From Aequorivita sinensis (GTDB taxonomy: Bacteria > Bacteroidota > Bacteroidia > Flavobacteriales > Flavobacteriaceae): a DNA stretch of 64,000 nt. The translations under genes were made by a program, and so were the position numbers. The notes under the pieces were generated by a model. It made no database searches, was not told where the DNA came from, and was given only the letters and a program-made list of their open reading frames with translations. Of this stretch, positions 43,394 to 52,690 are shown in pieces; within the stretch, counting starts at the first letter, position 1, and every line of letters begins with the position of its first letter. The stretch lies in the NCBI RefSeq assembly GCF_006346335.1, contig NZ_VDMC01000004.1:111909-175908 (forward strand), given 5' to 3'.

Positions 43394-44302
43394 TTAAGCC
43401 TGCTTTCCACCTTTAAAGCGCAACTGTCTAAAACTTATCTTATCGAAAGTTAGTCCACCTACAATTAGAAAGAGTCCGATGATAGTTGGAAACCTAATAG
43501 GTTCTTCCAACACAAAATAAATTACTACTAAGGATAAAAAGGGTACTAAGTAAACAAGATTACTCACTTTGGCTGCAGTGATAGATTTTTTAAGTGCGAT
43601 AGACCATATTACGAAAGTAATCCCCATTTCAAATAAGCCGACATATACCGCACCTCCAAATGATTTGATATCTACAAATACTATTTCTGAAGTGAGTAAT
43701 AAGGCGATGAGGATATAAATAAATCCGAAGAAAAAGTTTAGGAACAACTTACTTAGCTCATCGCGTTCGTCTTTAATATTAAAAATCCAAAACAGAGCCC
43801 AGATTACTGCAGAAGCAAGACCGAATAACACGCCTTGCCCATTGGTAAACGACAAGTTAATTAAGTTCCCGCCAGTGGCAATAATAAGCACACCTATAAA
43901 ACTTATGCCAATTGCAACTAAGTTTTTTAAACCTATTTTTTGTTTGAGTAAAGGCACAGCTAATAAGCTAAGCATTATCGGCCAAGTATAATTAAGTGCT
44001 TGTGCCTCTTGGGCAGGCAAAAGCTCATAAGCTTTAAACAAAACGATATAATACAAAAACGGATTTATAGCACCGTAAAAAGCCGATCTTAAAAAAGCTT
44101 TTGAAGGGAGTTTGGCGAGGTTACCAAATTTCTTGGTTACAAGCATAAGGATACTCAGGGTTAATAATGCTGTGGCCGATGACCAAAATAACAACTGTAA
44201 AAAGCTATAGCTCTGTAGCGCTATTTTCATACTAGTTGCAACCGTACTCCACAACAGCACCGCTATACCTGCATAAATATATGCCTGTTTCTGATTTTTC
44301 AT
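43394..44302 (-). CDS. DMT-family (EamA) transporter
   Basis: A 302-residue integral membrane protein with ten predicted helices arranged as two EamA repeats: the first opens YIYAGIAVLLWSTVATSMKIAL and ends GVLIIATGG, the second begins GVLFGLASAVIWALFWIFN and ends PTIIGLFLIVGGLTF. The positively charged C-terminus fits the family. EamA proteins export or import metabolites such as amino acids or nucleotides; nothing here identifies the substrate. Single gene, 104 bases upstream of the acetyltransferase. Confidence 0.9.
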   Translation of the reverse strand: MKNQKQAYIYAGIAVLLWSTVATSMKIALQSYSFLQLLFWSSATALLTLSILMLVTKKFGNLAKLPSKAFLRSAFYGAINPFLYYIVLFKAYELLPAQEAQALNYTWPIMLSLLAVPLLKQKIGLKNLVAIGISFIGVLIIATGGNLINLSFTNGQGVLFGLASAVIWALFWIFNIKDERDELSKLFLNFFFGFIYILIALLLTSEIVFVDIKSFGGAVYVGLFEMGITFVIWSIALKKSITAAKVSNLVYLVPFLSLVVIYFVLEEPIRFPTIIGLFLIVGGLTFDKISFRQLRFKGGKQA

Positions 44303-44565
44303 TTAAAACCTTATTTGGATGTTTAAAAGTATGATTTTTTTTTAGTCGTGACCGACTAAGATTTAAAATAGCTCCGTTAAAGAATATAAGACGCAGAACT
44401 TGTTCCAAATAAATTAATAGTTAAATCATATTCATTTAATAGATTTTTGTAGTTTTTTAGGCCTCTAAGCGAGCTGTTTTTCAATGAAAATGATAAAATC
44501 GCGGTTTTGATTCGTACTATAAATTTTTTAGATAAATGGAAGGTTCATCTGAATAATCGTCAAAA

Positions 44566-44880
44566 TCAAAACAACATCTTATACGGACGTTCAATTTTCT
44601 CCTGCAATTCTTGAATACTCATCAATCTAACTTTTCTTAAAAATTCTTTTCCTTCAAAAAACACTAATAATGTGGGAGCCGAAAAAACTCCCAACTCTCC
44701 AGAAATACCAGGGGATTTATCTATTTCTACGTGAATGAATTTTACTGCGGGGAAATCTTCAGAAAACAACTCTTCTACTTTTGGCCTTAGCGCATGGCAA
44801 ACTCCACAATTAGGCGCAGAAAAGTAAACCGCAACTGCAGCTTCAGTTTCTACCAAATTATTTAATGTTTCTACATCCAT
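44566..44880 (-). CDS. thioredoxin family protein
   Basis: A 104-residue thioredoxin-fold protein. The active site is C25-G-V-C28 in SAPNCGVCHALRPKVEE, different from the canonical CGPC; the cis-Pro stands in FSAPTLLVFFEGKEF. There is no signal peptide, so cytoplasmic. A CGVC centre would have a different redox potential from classical TrxA (inference). A 263-base gap lies upstream. Confidence 0.9.
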   Translation of the reverse strand: MDVETLNNLVETEAAVAVYFSAPNCGVCHALRPKVEELFSEDFPAVKFIHVEIDKSPGISGELGVFSAPTLLVFFEGKEFLRKVRLMSIQELQEKIERPYKMLF

Positions 44881-45039
44881 ATTTTATGAATTTATTGTTT
44901 TCAATTAGAATTACAGACTTTAAGGGTAAGTTCCATTACCAAGTCTTACTCGTTAGATTGCATTTAGTCTTAAGTCCTAAAGCAAAGCAATCTTATGTCT
45001 GAGCGACGATAGATTGTCTTTAAATCAAAACCTTAATTT

Positions 45040-45483
45040 TTAAGAATTTTCATTGTTAGCCTTGTTCATTCTCACAAAGTTATAAACTCCTTTTCCTTCC
45101 GCTATCAATTTTTCATTTTGAAACGCTTTCATTCTAGCTACAAGAATTCTATTTCCAAATCTTATTATTTTACCTTCTACCATAATAGCTTCGGGTTCTG
45201 CACCTCTAAGATAATCCACTCTTAAATCGATAGTAGAAATTTTATCTTGTAGTGAAGTAAAGTGCATAGCACCAATTACACCGCCCACAGAATCCATAAC
45301 GGTAGCAATAACGCCTCCGTGCCATCTGTTATTTCTAAAATCGCCTACCAATTCTTTTCTAAATGGAACGCTAATTCTCACAAAATTCTTTTCGAGCAAG
45401 TCTATTTTCAATCCCAAAAACTTATGCATTGGGATACTTTTTTCAAAGGTGGTTTTAATAAGTTCTGTATTATCGAGGAGCAT
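45040..45483 (-). CDS. PaaI-family hotdog-fold thioesterase
   Basis: A 147-residue hotdog-fold protein. The conserved helix start WHGGVIATVMDSVGGVIGAMH (about residues 54-74) and the strand DLRVDYLRGA follow the PaaI/YigI pattern for acyl-CoA thioesterases. The acyl group is unknown. An antisense reading frame exists on the other strand but has no recognisable features and is not considered real. Confidence 0.87.
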   Translation of the reverse strand: MLLDNTELIKTTFEKSIPMHKFLGLKIDLLEKNFVRISVPFRKELVGDFRNNRWHGGVIATVMDSVGGVIGAMHFTSLQDKISTIDLRVDYLRGAEPEAIMVEGKIIRFGNRILVARMKAFQNEKLIAEGKGVYNFVRMNKANNENS

Positions 45484-45709
45484 ATTTTTGAGTTATTTTC
45501 TAAAATCAACTTTTACAAATCACGTGATTTTATAAAGGCTGACATTATATTCTTAATTCCTTCAAATGTAAAAATAAACCTGCAGAACAAATGCCAAATA
45601 AATACAAATGAATTTTATGAATTATTATTATTGAAATCAATCAATGTAGAATCTAAATAACCAATTAGCAAATCTATAATGCAAAGTCCAGTCAAAGTAT
45701 CGAAATAAC

Positions 45710-45717
45710 TATCTTTG
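45710..45717 (+). promoter_or_regulatory. putative -7 element of purK
   Basis: TATCTTTG matches TAnnTTTG and lies 27 bases before the purK ATG. No PurR-like operator was recognised and no purine riboswitch is visible in the short leader. Confidence 0.55.
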
Positions 45718-45743
45718 CAAATTATAAAAAACCAATAATCAAT

Positions 45744-46898
45744 ATGAACTACTTCTCCACCAACTTCACCCTCGGCATTCTTGGCGGCGGACAATTGGGA
45801 AAAATGATGTTATACGAAACCCGAAAGTGGGACATTCGCACTCACGTTCTCGACCCAAGCAATGAAGCTCCCTCCAAAATAGCGACAGATTACTTTCAAC
45901 AAGGTGATTTAATGGACTTTGAAACCGTTTATAACTTCGGAAAAAAAGTAGATGTACTTACTTTTGAAATTGAAGGTGTAAATGTGGAAGCTTTAGAAAA
46001 GCTGGAAAACGAAGGTGTGAAAGTTTATCCTAGTGCCGCAACCTTGCGAAATATTCAGGATAAAGGAGTGCAGAAGCAGTTTTATAAGGAACATAAAATC
46101 CCTACTTCTCCTTTCAAAATTTACAAGGATAAAAATGAGCTAAATGAAGCCATTGTAAGAAAGGAGCTGCATTTCCCATTTGTATGGAAAAGTTGTACTG
46201 GCGGTTATGATGGAAAAGGCGTAAGCGTTATTAGAAATGCTGAAGATATTATCCCGCTATCTTCTGATGCTTGTATAGCTGAAAAGCTAATTCCATTTAA
46301 AAATGAACTTGCTGTAATTGTTGCAAGAAATCCTTCAGGGGAAGTAAAAACGTATCCAGTTGTTGAAATGGAGTTTCATCCAGAAGCCAATCAAGTAGAA
46401 TACGTGATATGTCCCGCGAGAATAGACGAAGCTGTTGCCAATAAAGCAAGAGCTTTAGCTGAAAAAGTATCGGAGTCGTTTAAGCACGTCGGACTTTTGG
46501 CTGTAGAAATGTTTCAAACCGAAGACGATGAAGTTTTAGTAAACGAAGTAGCGCCAAGACCACACAATAGCGGTCATTACAGCATTGAATCTAGCTACAC
46601 CAACCAATTTGAACAACAGATTAGAGCTATTTTAGACTTACCTTTAGGTAATACCGATAGCAAAGTAGGTGGAATTATGGTTAATTTAGTTGGTTCAGAA
46701 GGACATACAGGTCAGGTTGTCTATAAAAACATAGAAAAAATACTAGCGATGGAAGGAGTAACGCCTCACATTTACGGTAAAAAAGAAACGCGTCCATTTA
46801 GAAAGATGGGCCACGTAACCATAGTAAATAAAGATCTCGACAAAGCACGAAAAATAGCGGAAGAAGTTAAGAAAACAATTGAGGTTGTTAGTGAGTAA
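45744..46898 (+). CDS. purK: 5-(carboxyamino)imidazole ribonucleotide synthase PurK
   Basis: A 384-residue ATP-grasp enzyme converting AIR, ATP and bicarbonate to N5-CAIR in purine synthesis. It begins with the family-typical LGILGGGQLGKMMLYETRKW, has the ATP-grasp strand VWKSCTGGYDGKGVSVI, VEMEFHPEANQVEYVICPARI, and the catalytic NEVAPRPHNSGHYSIE. The length is standard. It is followed by purE after 151 bases containing a palindromic repeat. Confidence 0.97.
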   Translation: MNYFSTNFTLGILGGGQLGKMMLYETRKWDIRTHVLDPSNEAPSKIATDYFQQGDLMDFETVYNFGKKVDVLTFEIEGVNVEALEKLENEGVKVYPSAATLRNIQDKGVQKQFYKEHKIPTSPFKIYKDKNELNEAIVRKELHFPFVWKSCTGGYDGKGVSVIRNAEDIIPLSSDACIAEKLIPFKNELAVIVARNPSGEVKTYPVVEMEFHPEANQVEYVICPARIDEAVANKARALAEKVSESFKHVGLLAVEMFQTEDDEVLVNEVAPRPHNSGHYSIESSYTNQFEQQIRAILDLPLGNTDSKVGGIMVNLVGSEGHTGQVVYKNIEKILAMEGVTPHIYGKKETRPFRKMGHVTIVNKDLDKARKIAEEVKKTIEVVSE

Positions 46899-46954
46899 AT
46901 TATAGATCTCTCATGCACTCCAGCAAATAAATAATATTAATTAAAAATCACTTT

Positions 46955-47035
46955 GTCCCCTCGAGCGCAGTCGAGAGGTCAATACTAAGCAAGATTCGTC
47001 TTAATAAGTAGGTCTCGACTGCGCTCGACCTGACA
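46955..47035. repeat. palindromic intergenic repeat between purK and purE
   Basis: A 16-base perfect inverted repeat, TCGAGCGCAGTCGAGA at 46961-46976 and TCTCGACTGCGCTCGA at 47013-47028, with a 36-base loop. It is GC-rich against its surroundings. Repeats of the form CTCGACTGCGCTCGACCTGACA are, as I recall, dispersed in flavobacterial genomes. Being within an operon, its hairpin could stabilise or attenuate the purK message. Confidence 0.85.
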
Positions 47036-47049
47036 CAGAACTAAAAAAC

Positions 47050-47541
47050 ATGAGCAAAGTAGCAATAATAATGGGAAGTACTAGCGATCTGCCAGTGATG
47101 CAGGACGCTGTAGATATTTTAAAAGAATTCAACATTGAAGTGGAAGTAGATATAGTTTCTGCTCACCGCACACCAGAAAAGCTTTTTGATTACGGTAAAA
47201 ATGCTCATACCCGCGGAATTTCGGTAATTATTGCTGGTGCTGGAGGCGCTGCCCATCTACCTGGAATGATTGCTTCACTTTCACCTTTACCAGTTATCGG
47301 TGTTCCAGTGAAATCTAGTAACTCAATCGATGGTTGGGATAGCGTATTGTCTATTTTACAAATGCCAGGCGGTGTTCCTGTAGCTACAGTTGCACTTAAT
47401 GGCGCTAAAAATGCAGGTATTTTAGCCGCACAAATCATTGGATCGTCAGATAAATCTGTTTTGGATAAAATTTTAGCCTACAAAGAAAGCCTTAAAGTAA
47501 AAGTAGAAGAAGGCGCGAAAGAAGTTCGTAGTGGTAAGTGA
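47050..47541 (+). CDS. purE: N5-CAIR mutase PurE
   Basis: A 163-residue class I PurE that converts N5-CAIR to CAIR after PurK. The nucleotide loop IIMGSTSDLPVMQDAVDIL is at the N-terminus; SAHRTPEKLFDYGK carries the catalytic His, and IIAGAGGAAHLPGMIASLSPLPVIGVPV completes the CAIR site. Presence of PurK shows the bacterial two-enzyme route. Ends at 47541, followed by a short TGAGTGG triplet repeat. Confidence 0.97.
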   Translation: MSKVAIIMGSTSDLPVMQDAVDILKEFNIEVEVDIVSAHRTPEKLFDYGKNAHTRGISVIIAGAGGAAHLPGMIASLSPLPVIGVPVKSSNSIDGWDSVLSILQMPGGVPVATVALNGAKNAGILAAQIIGSSDKSVLDKILAYKESLKVKVEEGAKEVRSGK

Positions 47542-47562
47542 TGAGTGGTGAGTGGTGAGTGG
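47542..47562. repeat. TGAGTGG tandem repeat (3 copies)
   Basis: Three consecutive copies of a 7-base unit begin at the purE stop codon (47542-47562). A GACTCA/TGAGTC hairpin follows at about 47585-47602, with only a weak T run. Confidence 0.7.
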
Positions 47563-47637
47563 CTAAAATTAATTAATCGATTTTGACTCACCTTTTTTGA
47601 GTCGAAAAATCTAACGTCTAAAATCTAAAAACTTTCA

Positions 47638-49656
47638 ATGAATCCTTTATTACAATCTTATAACACAGCCCCATTTTCAAAGATTGAAAACAAGCATTTT
47701 CTTCCTGCAATTACAAAGTTAATTGAAGAAACAAAAGCTGAAATTGATGCTATAACTTCAAATTCTGACGCTCCTACTTTTGAAAACACAATTGAAGCAT
47801 TAGAATTTAGTGGTGAAAAGTTAGACCGAGCTACAAGTATTTTCTTCAACCTAAACAGTGCAGAAACAAACGATGAAATTCAGAAATTAGCACAGGAAAT
47901 CTCCCCTATGCTAACCGAATTCGGCAATGATATGTTGTTGAATGAAGCCCTTTTTGAAAGAGTAAAAGCTGTATATAATCAAAAGGACACATTAGACCTT
48001 AATGAAGAACAACAAATGTTGCTCGATAAAAAGTACAAAGGTTTTTCAAGAAATGGAGCCAATCTTTCAGAAGAAAAGAAAAAAAAACTTAGAAAAATAG
48101 ACACCGAACTTTCTAAGTTAAAACTCACTTTTGGAGAAAATGTACTAGCAGAAACTAACAAGTTTGAACTTCATATTACCGATGAAAAGGATTTAAGTGG
48201 TTTACCTGAAGGGGTAATTGAAGCTGCTTCTCAAACTGCAGAAGAAAAAGGAAAAGAAGGTTGGGTTTTCACTTTGGACTACCCTAGCTATGTTCCATTT
48301 TTAACCTATGCCGACAATCGTGAATTGCGTAAAAAAATGGCAATTGCATTTGGTGCAAAAGGGTTTAATAATGACGAATTTGACAATCAGAAAAATGTAC
48401 TTCAGATTGCTCAATTACGTTATAAAAGGGCAAATTTATTGGGGTATAAAAGTCACGCACAATTTGTTCTTGAAGAGCGAATGGCAGAAACTCCTGAAAA
48501 AGTAAAGTCTTTTTTAAACGAATTACTGGAAAAAGCAAAACCTGCAGCTAAAAAAGAATTTGATGAATTAACCGCTTTCGCAAAAGAACTAGATGGAATA
48601 GATCATCTCGAAAAATGGGATGGCGCTTATTATTCAGAAAAGTTGAAACAAAAACTTTTCAACCTTGACGACGAAAAGCTAAAACCATACTTCGAATTAA
48701 AAAATGTAATAAACGGAGTTTTTACCGTTACACAAAAGCTGTATGGACTACACTTTAAAGAAGTTCAAAATATAGACAAATATCATCCAGAGGTAAAAAC
48801 TTACGAGGTAAAAGATGACGAAGGAGAATTAGTTGCACTATTTTATGCAGACTTCCATCCACGTGCAGGCAAGCGCAATGGAGCTTGGATGACTTCGTAT
48901 AAACCTCAGCAAACAAAAAACGGTACAAACGATAGGCCTCATGTTTCTAACGTTTGTAATTTCACCAAGCCTACTGCCAGTAAACCTTCACTTCTTACAT
49001 TTAACGAAGTAACCACCCTCTTCCACGAGTTTGGTCACGCCTTACACGGTATGCTTGCAAACACCCAATACCCTAGCCTATCAGGAACTAGTGTTTATTG
49101 GGATTTTGTAGAATTACCAAGTCAGATTTTAGAGAATTGGTGCTACGAAAAAGAGACTTTAGAACTCTTTGCTACACATTACAAAACCGGAGAGGTAATC
49201 CCGATGGAGTATGTGGAGAAAATAAAAGAATCAGCTACTTTCCTTGAAGGGATGGCAACACTTCGCCAATTGAGCTTCGGAATGTTAGATATGGCTTGGC
49301 ACAGCCAAGACCCAAGTGGAATTAACGAAGTAAAAGCCTTTGAGTTTGCTGCATTTGAAGACACTCAGTTATATCCGGATGTAAAAGAAAATTGTATGAG
49401 CACTTCGTTCTCACATATTTTTCAAGGCGGTTATTCGGCAGGATATTACAGTTATAAATGGGCGGAAGTGTTAGATGCAGATGCATTTGCATATTTCCAA
49501 CAAGAAGGGATTTTTAGTAAAAAAGTAGCTGATAAGTTTAAAAACTTCGTGCTTTCACAAGGAGGAACTATGGACCCAATGGAATTATACATTAAATTCC
49601 GCGGACAGAAACCAGACCCAGAAGCGTTATTAAAGCGTGCTGGATTGTTGAAGTAA
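47638..49656 (+). CDS. M3 family metallopeptidase (oligopeptidase A/Dcp type)
   Basis: A 672-residue zinc oligopeptidase. The zinc motif is FHEFGHALHG with H463-E464 and H467; the third ligand Glu lies about 25-30 residues later in the WDFVELPSQILENW region. DFHPRAGKRNGAW and the C-terminal FSHIFQGGYSAGYYSYKWAEVL are Dcp/oligopeptidase A signatures. There is no signal peptide; so it is cytoplasmic and likely degrades small peptides. Single gene following purE after 96 bases. Confidence 0.94.
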   Translation: MNPLLQSYNTAPFSKIENKHFLPAITKLIEETKAEIDAITSNSDAPTFENTIEALEFSGEKLDRATSIFFNLNSAETNDEIQKLAQEISPMLTEFGNDMLLNEALFERVKAVYNQKDTLDLNEEQQMLLDKKYKGFSRNGANLSEEKKKKLRKIDTELSKLKLTFGENVLAETNKFELHITDEKDLSGLPEGVIEAASQTAEEKGKEGWVFTLDYPSYVPFLTYADNRELRKKMAIAFGAKGFNNDEFDNQKNVLQIAQLRYKRANLLGYKSHAQFVLEERMAETPEKVKSFLNELLEKAKPAAKKEFDELTAFAKELDGIDHLEKWDGAYYSEKLKQKLFNLDDEKLKPYFELKNVINGVFTVTQKLYGLHFKEVQNIDKYHPEVKTYEVKDDEGELVALFYADFHPRAGKRNGAWMTSYKPQQTKNGTNDRPHVSNVCNFTKPTASKPSLLTFNEVTTLFHEFGHALHGMLANTQYPSLSGTSVYWDFVELPSQILENWCYEKETLELFATHYKTGEVIPMEYVEKIKESATFLEGMATLRQLSFGMLDMAWHSQDPSGINEVKAFEFAAFEDTQLYPDVKENCMSTSFSHIFQGGYSAGYYSYKWAEVLDADAFAYFQQEGIFSKKVADKFKNFVLSQGGTMDPMELYIKFRGQKPDPEALLKRAGLLK

Positions 49657-49674
49657 AAACTTAAGCGAAATTAA

Positions 49675-50160
49675 TTAACGACGAACCCAAGTTTGATAGG
49701 TGAAAGCATATTTATGCTTTTCATCTATCTCATGACGGGTTTCCGATTCCAATTTCCATTCGTCGGTAGAAAATTCAGGGAAAAATGTATCGGCATTAGC
49801 AAAAGTTCCGTGAACACGAGTTAGCTCAATTTTGTCAGCAAGGGACAATCCTATTTTATAAATTTCACCGCCACCAATAATAAAGGGTTGAGAGTCATTT
49901 TTTGCGATTTCTAATGCTTCTTCCAAACTTTGCACACTCACTGCACCCAACTTCTCATAATTTTTATCACGTGTAATTACAACATTAGTTCTATTGGGAA
50001 GCGGCTTGTCTAAAGATTCAAATGTTTTACGCCCCATAATTACGTGATGACCACTGGTAAGCTTCTTAAAACGTTTAAAATCGTCAGGCAGGTGCCAAAT
50101 CATTCCATTTTTTGCTCCTAATTCGTTGTTTTCGGCCGCGGCAGCAATCATTGTTATCAT
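49675..50160 (-). CDS. folA: dihydrofolate reductase
   Basis: A 161-residue type I DHFR that reduces dihydrofolate with NADPH. MITMIAAAAENNELGAKNGMIWHLPDDFKRFKKLT shows the substrate-site WHLPDD with the catalytic Asp; the NADPH motif is IMGRKTFESL and the second IIGGGEIYKIGL. Its ATG overlaps the stop of the 2TM gene (ATGA), so they are coupled. Thymidylate synthase, often the partner, is not in the window. Confidence 0.97.
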   Translation of the reverse strand: MITMIAAAAENNELGAKNGMIWHLPDDFKRFKKLTSGHHVIMGRKTFESLDKPLPNRTNVVITRDKNYEKLGAVSVQSLEEALEIAKNDSQPFIIGGGEIYKIGLSLADKIELTRVHGTFANADTFFPEFSTDEWKLESETRHEIDEKHKYAFTYQTWVRR

Positions 50161-50591
50161 TGTACGTCTGGAGGTAATAGGTTGTCTGCTTCGTTTTTTT
50201 TTGTGAAATCGTCAGTTTTTGGCAATTGCAATTCGCTATCAACTTGCTTTTGAAGTTCTGCAATTTTCTCTGCTTGTCTTGCTTTTAACTTTTCAAGTTG
50301 TCTGTCTTCCCATTCCTTATCCATAAATTTATTCATCACAAAAACATTGAAAAGATGAATCAAAAAGATAAAAGTCCAAATTAAAATTGCCCATATAAAC
50401 CAATCTTTTATCAATGTTTCGTTACCATAACCCAATACAGGATTTATAATAATAAGGATAATTGAACCTACTAAAAACAAAATAAAGTGACGCATTAAGT
50501 TCTTTTTCTGCTTAATTCGTCTACGTGCATATTCGTATTGCTCACGCTGTTCGGCGTCTATTCTGTCTGTTTTTTTAGTTTTTGAGAACAT
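50157..50591 (-). CDS. 2TM domain-containing protein
   Basis: A 144-residue membrane protein with the 2TM domain: a basic cytoplasmic start (EQREQYEYARRRIKQKKNLMRHFILFLVGSIILIIINPV), a short loop, and a second helix (WFIWAILIWTFIFLIHLFNVF), then a charged helical tail (KEWEDRQLEKLKARQAEKIAELQKQVD). Function is unknown. In some Bacteroidota the domain is fused to LytTR histidine-kinase-like parts; here it stands alone, coupled to folA by a four-base overlap. Confidence 0.88.
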   Translation of the reverse strand: MFSKTKKTDRIDAEQREQYEYARRRIKQKKNLMRHFILFLVGSIILIIINPVLGYGNETLIKDWFIWAILIWTFIFLIHLFNVFVMNKFMDKEWEDRQLEKLKARQAEKIAELQKQVDSELQLPKTDDFTKKNEADNLLPPDVQ

Positions 50592-50668
50592 AGTTAGTTA
50601 CTTTCGTTACACAATCACGATAACTTTCTGTAAAAATACCTAAATTTCGCAGTAATGGCATAATTCAT

Positions 50669-51751
50669 ATGAAAGAAATAAGAAAACACTTTCCCAGCCT
50701 TAACACCACAGTGTATCTCGATACCGCTGCAAATGGTTTAATTCCGAAACCTGTGATAGACTGGAGACGAATTCAGGATGATGATCTGCTAAACAATCCT
50801 GTAGCTTTTCGTGCGAATCATCAAGAAATTATTGCAGACACAAAGAATGAGATTTCACGATTCTTTGGAGCTTCGCTTAATACAATTGCTTTAATCCCAA
50901 ATTTCTCATTTGGGATAAATAGTGTTTTGGAAGGCCTTCCTAAAAATCAGAAAATACTATTATTAAATAATGATTACCCTTCAGTAAATTGGCCTGTTGA
51001 AAGTAGAGAGTTCAATGTGTGTTATGCTGAAATAGATGAAAATCTTGAAAAAAACATTGAAACATCCATTGAAAAGCACAAACCTGAAGTGTTTATTTTC
51101 AGTATTGTACAGTGGCTAAGTGGAATTAAAATAGATTTCAACTTCTTAAAACAACTAAAAAATAAATACCCGAACTTACTGTTAATAGCTGATGGCACGC
51201 AGTATCTAGGTACAGAAGTTTTCAATTTTGAAGATAGTCCTATTGATGTATTAGCCACAAGTTGTTATAAGTGGCTTACATCTGGATTCGGAAATGGAAT
51301 ATTATTTATTAAAGAAACTGCTCAACACCGAATATCGCCTAAAACTATAGGATTTAACTCTGCAGCTACGTTTGAAAGTTCAGCCTCAGACACTGCTTTT
51401 ATAAAACATTTTGAGCCTGGCCATCAAGACACTTTAAATTATGGAAGTATAGCACAAGCCATTAAGTTTCAAGAACAATTTGGCCGAGATGTGTTGTATC
51501 AACAGATAAAGTCAATTTCGGAACTAGCCAAAGAAAGCTTTACCGAACTTGGATTACTCTCAAACAAAACACTAGGTCGTCGAAACCACTCTTCTATTTT
51601 CAACTTACAATGCGATAAGGATGTTTTTAAAAGACTAAGAGAAAACAATATTGCGTGTTCTTTACGAGGAAACGGTATAAGAGTAGGGTTTCATTATTAC
51701 AACACTAAAGAGGATTTAGAACATTTACTTCAAGTTCTTAAGCAAGGCTAG
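50669..51751 (+). CDS. class V aminotransferase-fold PLP-dependent enzyme
   Basis: A 360-residue PLP enzyme related to cysteine desulphurase/selenocysteine lyase and kynureninase-like proteins. VYLDTAANGLIPKPV starts the fold; ADGTQYLG provides the Asp that contacts the PLP nitrogen; K201 in TSCYKWLTSGFGNG is the Schiff-base lysine; the C-terminal RRNHSSIFNL and GIRVGFHYYNTKEDLEHLL close it. The catalytic Cys of desulphurases is not obvious, so the substrate is uncertain. Divergent from the 2TM gene. Confidence 0.88.
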   Translation: MKEIRKHFPSLNTTVYLDTAANGLIPKPVIDWRRIQDDDLLNNPVAFRANHQEIIADTKNEISRFFGASLNTIALIPNFSFGINSVLEGLPKNQKILLLNNDYPSVNWPVESREFNVCYAEIDENLEKNIETSIEKHKPEVFIFSIVQWLSGIKIDFNFLKQLKNKYPNLLLIADGTQYLGTEVFNFEDSPIDVLATSCYKWLTSGFGNGILFIKETAQHRISPKTIGFNSAATFESSASDTAFIKHFEPGHQDTLNYGSIAQAIKFQEQFGRDVLYQQIKSISELAKESFTELGLLSNKTLGRRNHSSIFNLQCDKDVFKRLRENNIACSLRGNGIRVGFHYYNTKEDLEHLLQVLKQG

Positions 51752-51838
51752 ATCAACTTTTCATTATAAAAAAACATAAGTTTCTATTAAGTAGTGGAAA
51801 ACACTGTGCAACTACTTTCCCATTAAGAAGGAAAGCAG

Positions 51839-51846
51839 TACTTTTG
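51839..51846 (+). promoter_or_regulatory. putative -7 element of ppa
   Basis: TACTTTTG matches TAnnTTTG and lies 33 bases before the pyrophosphatase ATG. Confidence 0.55.
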
Positions 51847-51878
51847 CACCCTCAAAATAAATTACTTAAAAAATTATC

Positions 51879-52391
51879 ATGAATAAGACATTCGACGTAC
51901 TAATAGAAATTCCAAAAGGAAGCCGTAACAAATATGAATACGACTTTGAGTTAAAGAAAATTCGTTTCGACCGTATGCTTTTTAGCAGTATGATGTATCC
52001 TGCCGATTATGGTTTTATTCCAGAGACATACGCAAAAGATGGTGATCCTTTGGACGTACTAGTGTTAGGTCATGAGCCTACATTCCCTATGTGTGTGATG
52101 GAAGTAAAGGCTATTGGAGTTTTCCATATGGCTGATGAAAAAGGACAAGATGAAAAAATTATCTGTGTACCTGTATCAGACCCAATCTGGAGCCAGTTAA
52201 ACGATTTAGAAGACCTTAACCCTCACTTGAAAAAAGAAATTGAGCATTTCTTTAAAGTATATAAGGATCTTGAAAAGAAACGTGTAGATGTAGGTGGATG
52301 GGGCGATGCTGCTGAAGCAAAAGAAATTTACGAGCAATGCATTAAGCGTTACGAAGAGACTCCTGAAGTACACGGAAAATTCAGTATCTAA
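51879..52391 (+). CDS. ppa: inorganic pyrophosphatase (family I)
   Basis: A 170-residue soluble PPase hydrolysing PPi to phosphate. EIPKGSRNKYEYD and the metal site YAKDGDPLDVLVLG (Asp triad) are the family signatures; KIICVPVSDPIW follows. Its size fits the prokaryotic family I form. A hairpin terminator follows at 52426. The next gene is a membrane pyrophosphatase, so two unrelated PPases lie side by side, each with its own promoter-like element. Confidence 0.96.
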   Translation: MNKTFDVLIEIPKGSRNKYEYDFELKKIRFDRMLFSSMMYPADYGFIPETYAKDGDPLDVLVLGHEPTFPMCVMEVKAIGVFHMADEKGQDEKIICVPVSDPIWSQLNDLEDLNPHLKKEIEHFFKVYKDLEKKRVDVGGWGDAAEAKEIYEQCIKRYEETPEVHGKFSI

Positions 52392-52425
52392 GAGACTCTC
52401 TTAAGCAAACAATACATTTCATATT

Positions 52426-52480
52426 AAGGACGTAAAACTCAAGACTATAAGGTCTTTTGTTTTTACGTCCTTTTCCTTTT
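52426..52480 (+). terminator. rho-independent terminator of ppa
   Basis: AAGGACGTAAAA (52426-52437) pairs with TTTTACGTCCTT (52461-52472), twelve perfect pairs, with an inner AAGACT/GGTCTT stem in the loop, followed by a T-rich run. It separates ppa from hppA. Confidence 0.88.
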
Positions 52481-52642
52481 TAGGCACATTTTCAAGAAAC
52501 TTCAATTTCAACTTTCCATCACTTCCAGCAATTATACAAATACATAACTTTAACAGTATCAGTGAAAAAACCATAATTTTTCCATTTTATTTTTGATTTT
52601 TATACCACAAAAATAGCTGTTTTATATCCCAATCCATTTTCC

Positions 52643-52650
52643 TATTTTTG
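52643..52650 (+). promoter_or_regulatory. putative -7 element of hppA
   Basis: TATTTTTG matches TAnnTTTG, 41 bases before the hppA ATG. The 52481-52642 stretch before it has no other recognisable feature. Confidence 0.5.
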
Positions 52651-52690
52651 AGAGTAACATAATAACAACCAACCTTAAACTAAATTTTTT

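Noticed and set aside
45262..45660. Plus-strand reading frame of 132 codons opposite the thioesterase gene
   Set aside because: Most of it is antisense to a clear PaaI-type gene; its composition is like a translated shadow, with no recognisable motif or ribosome binding site.
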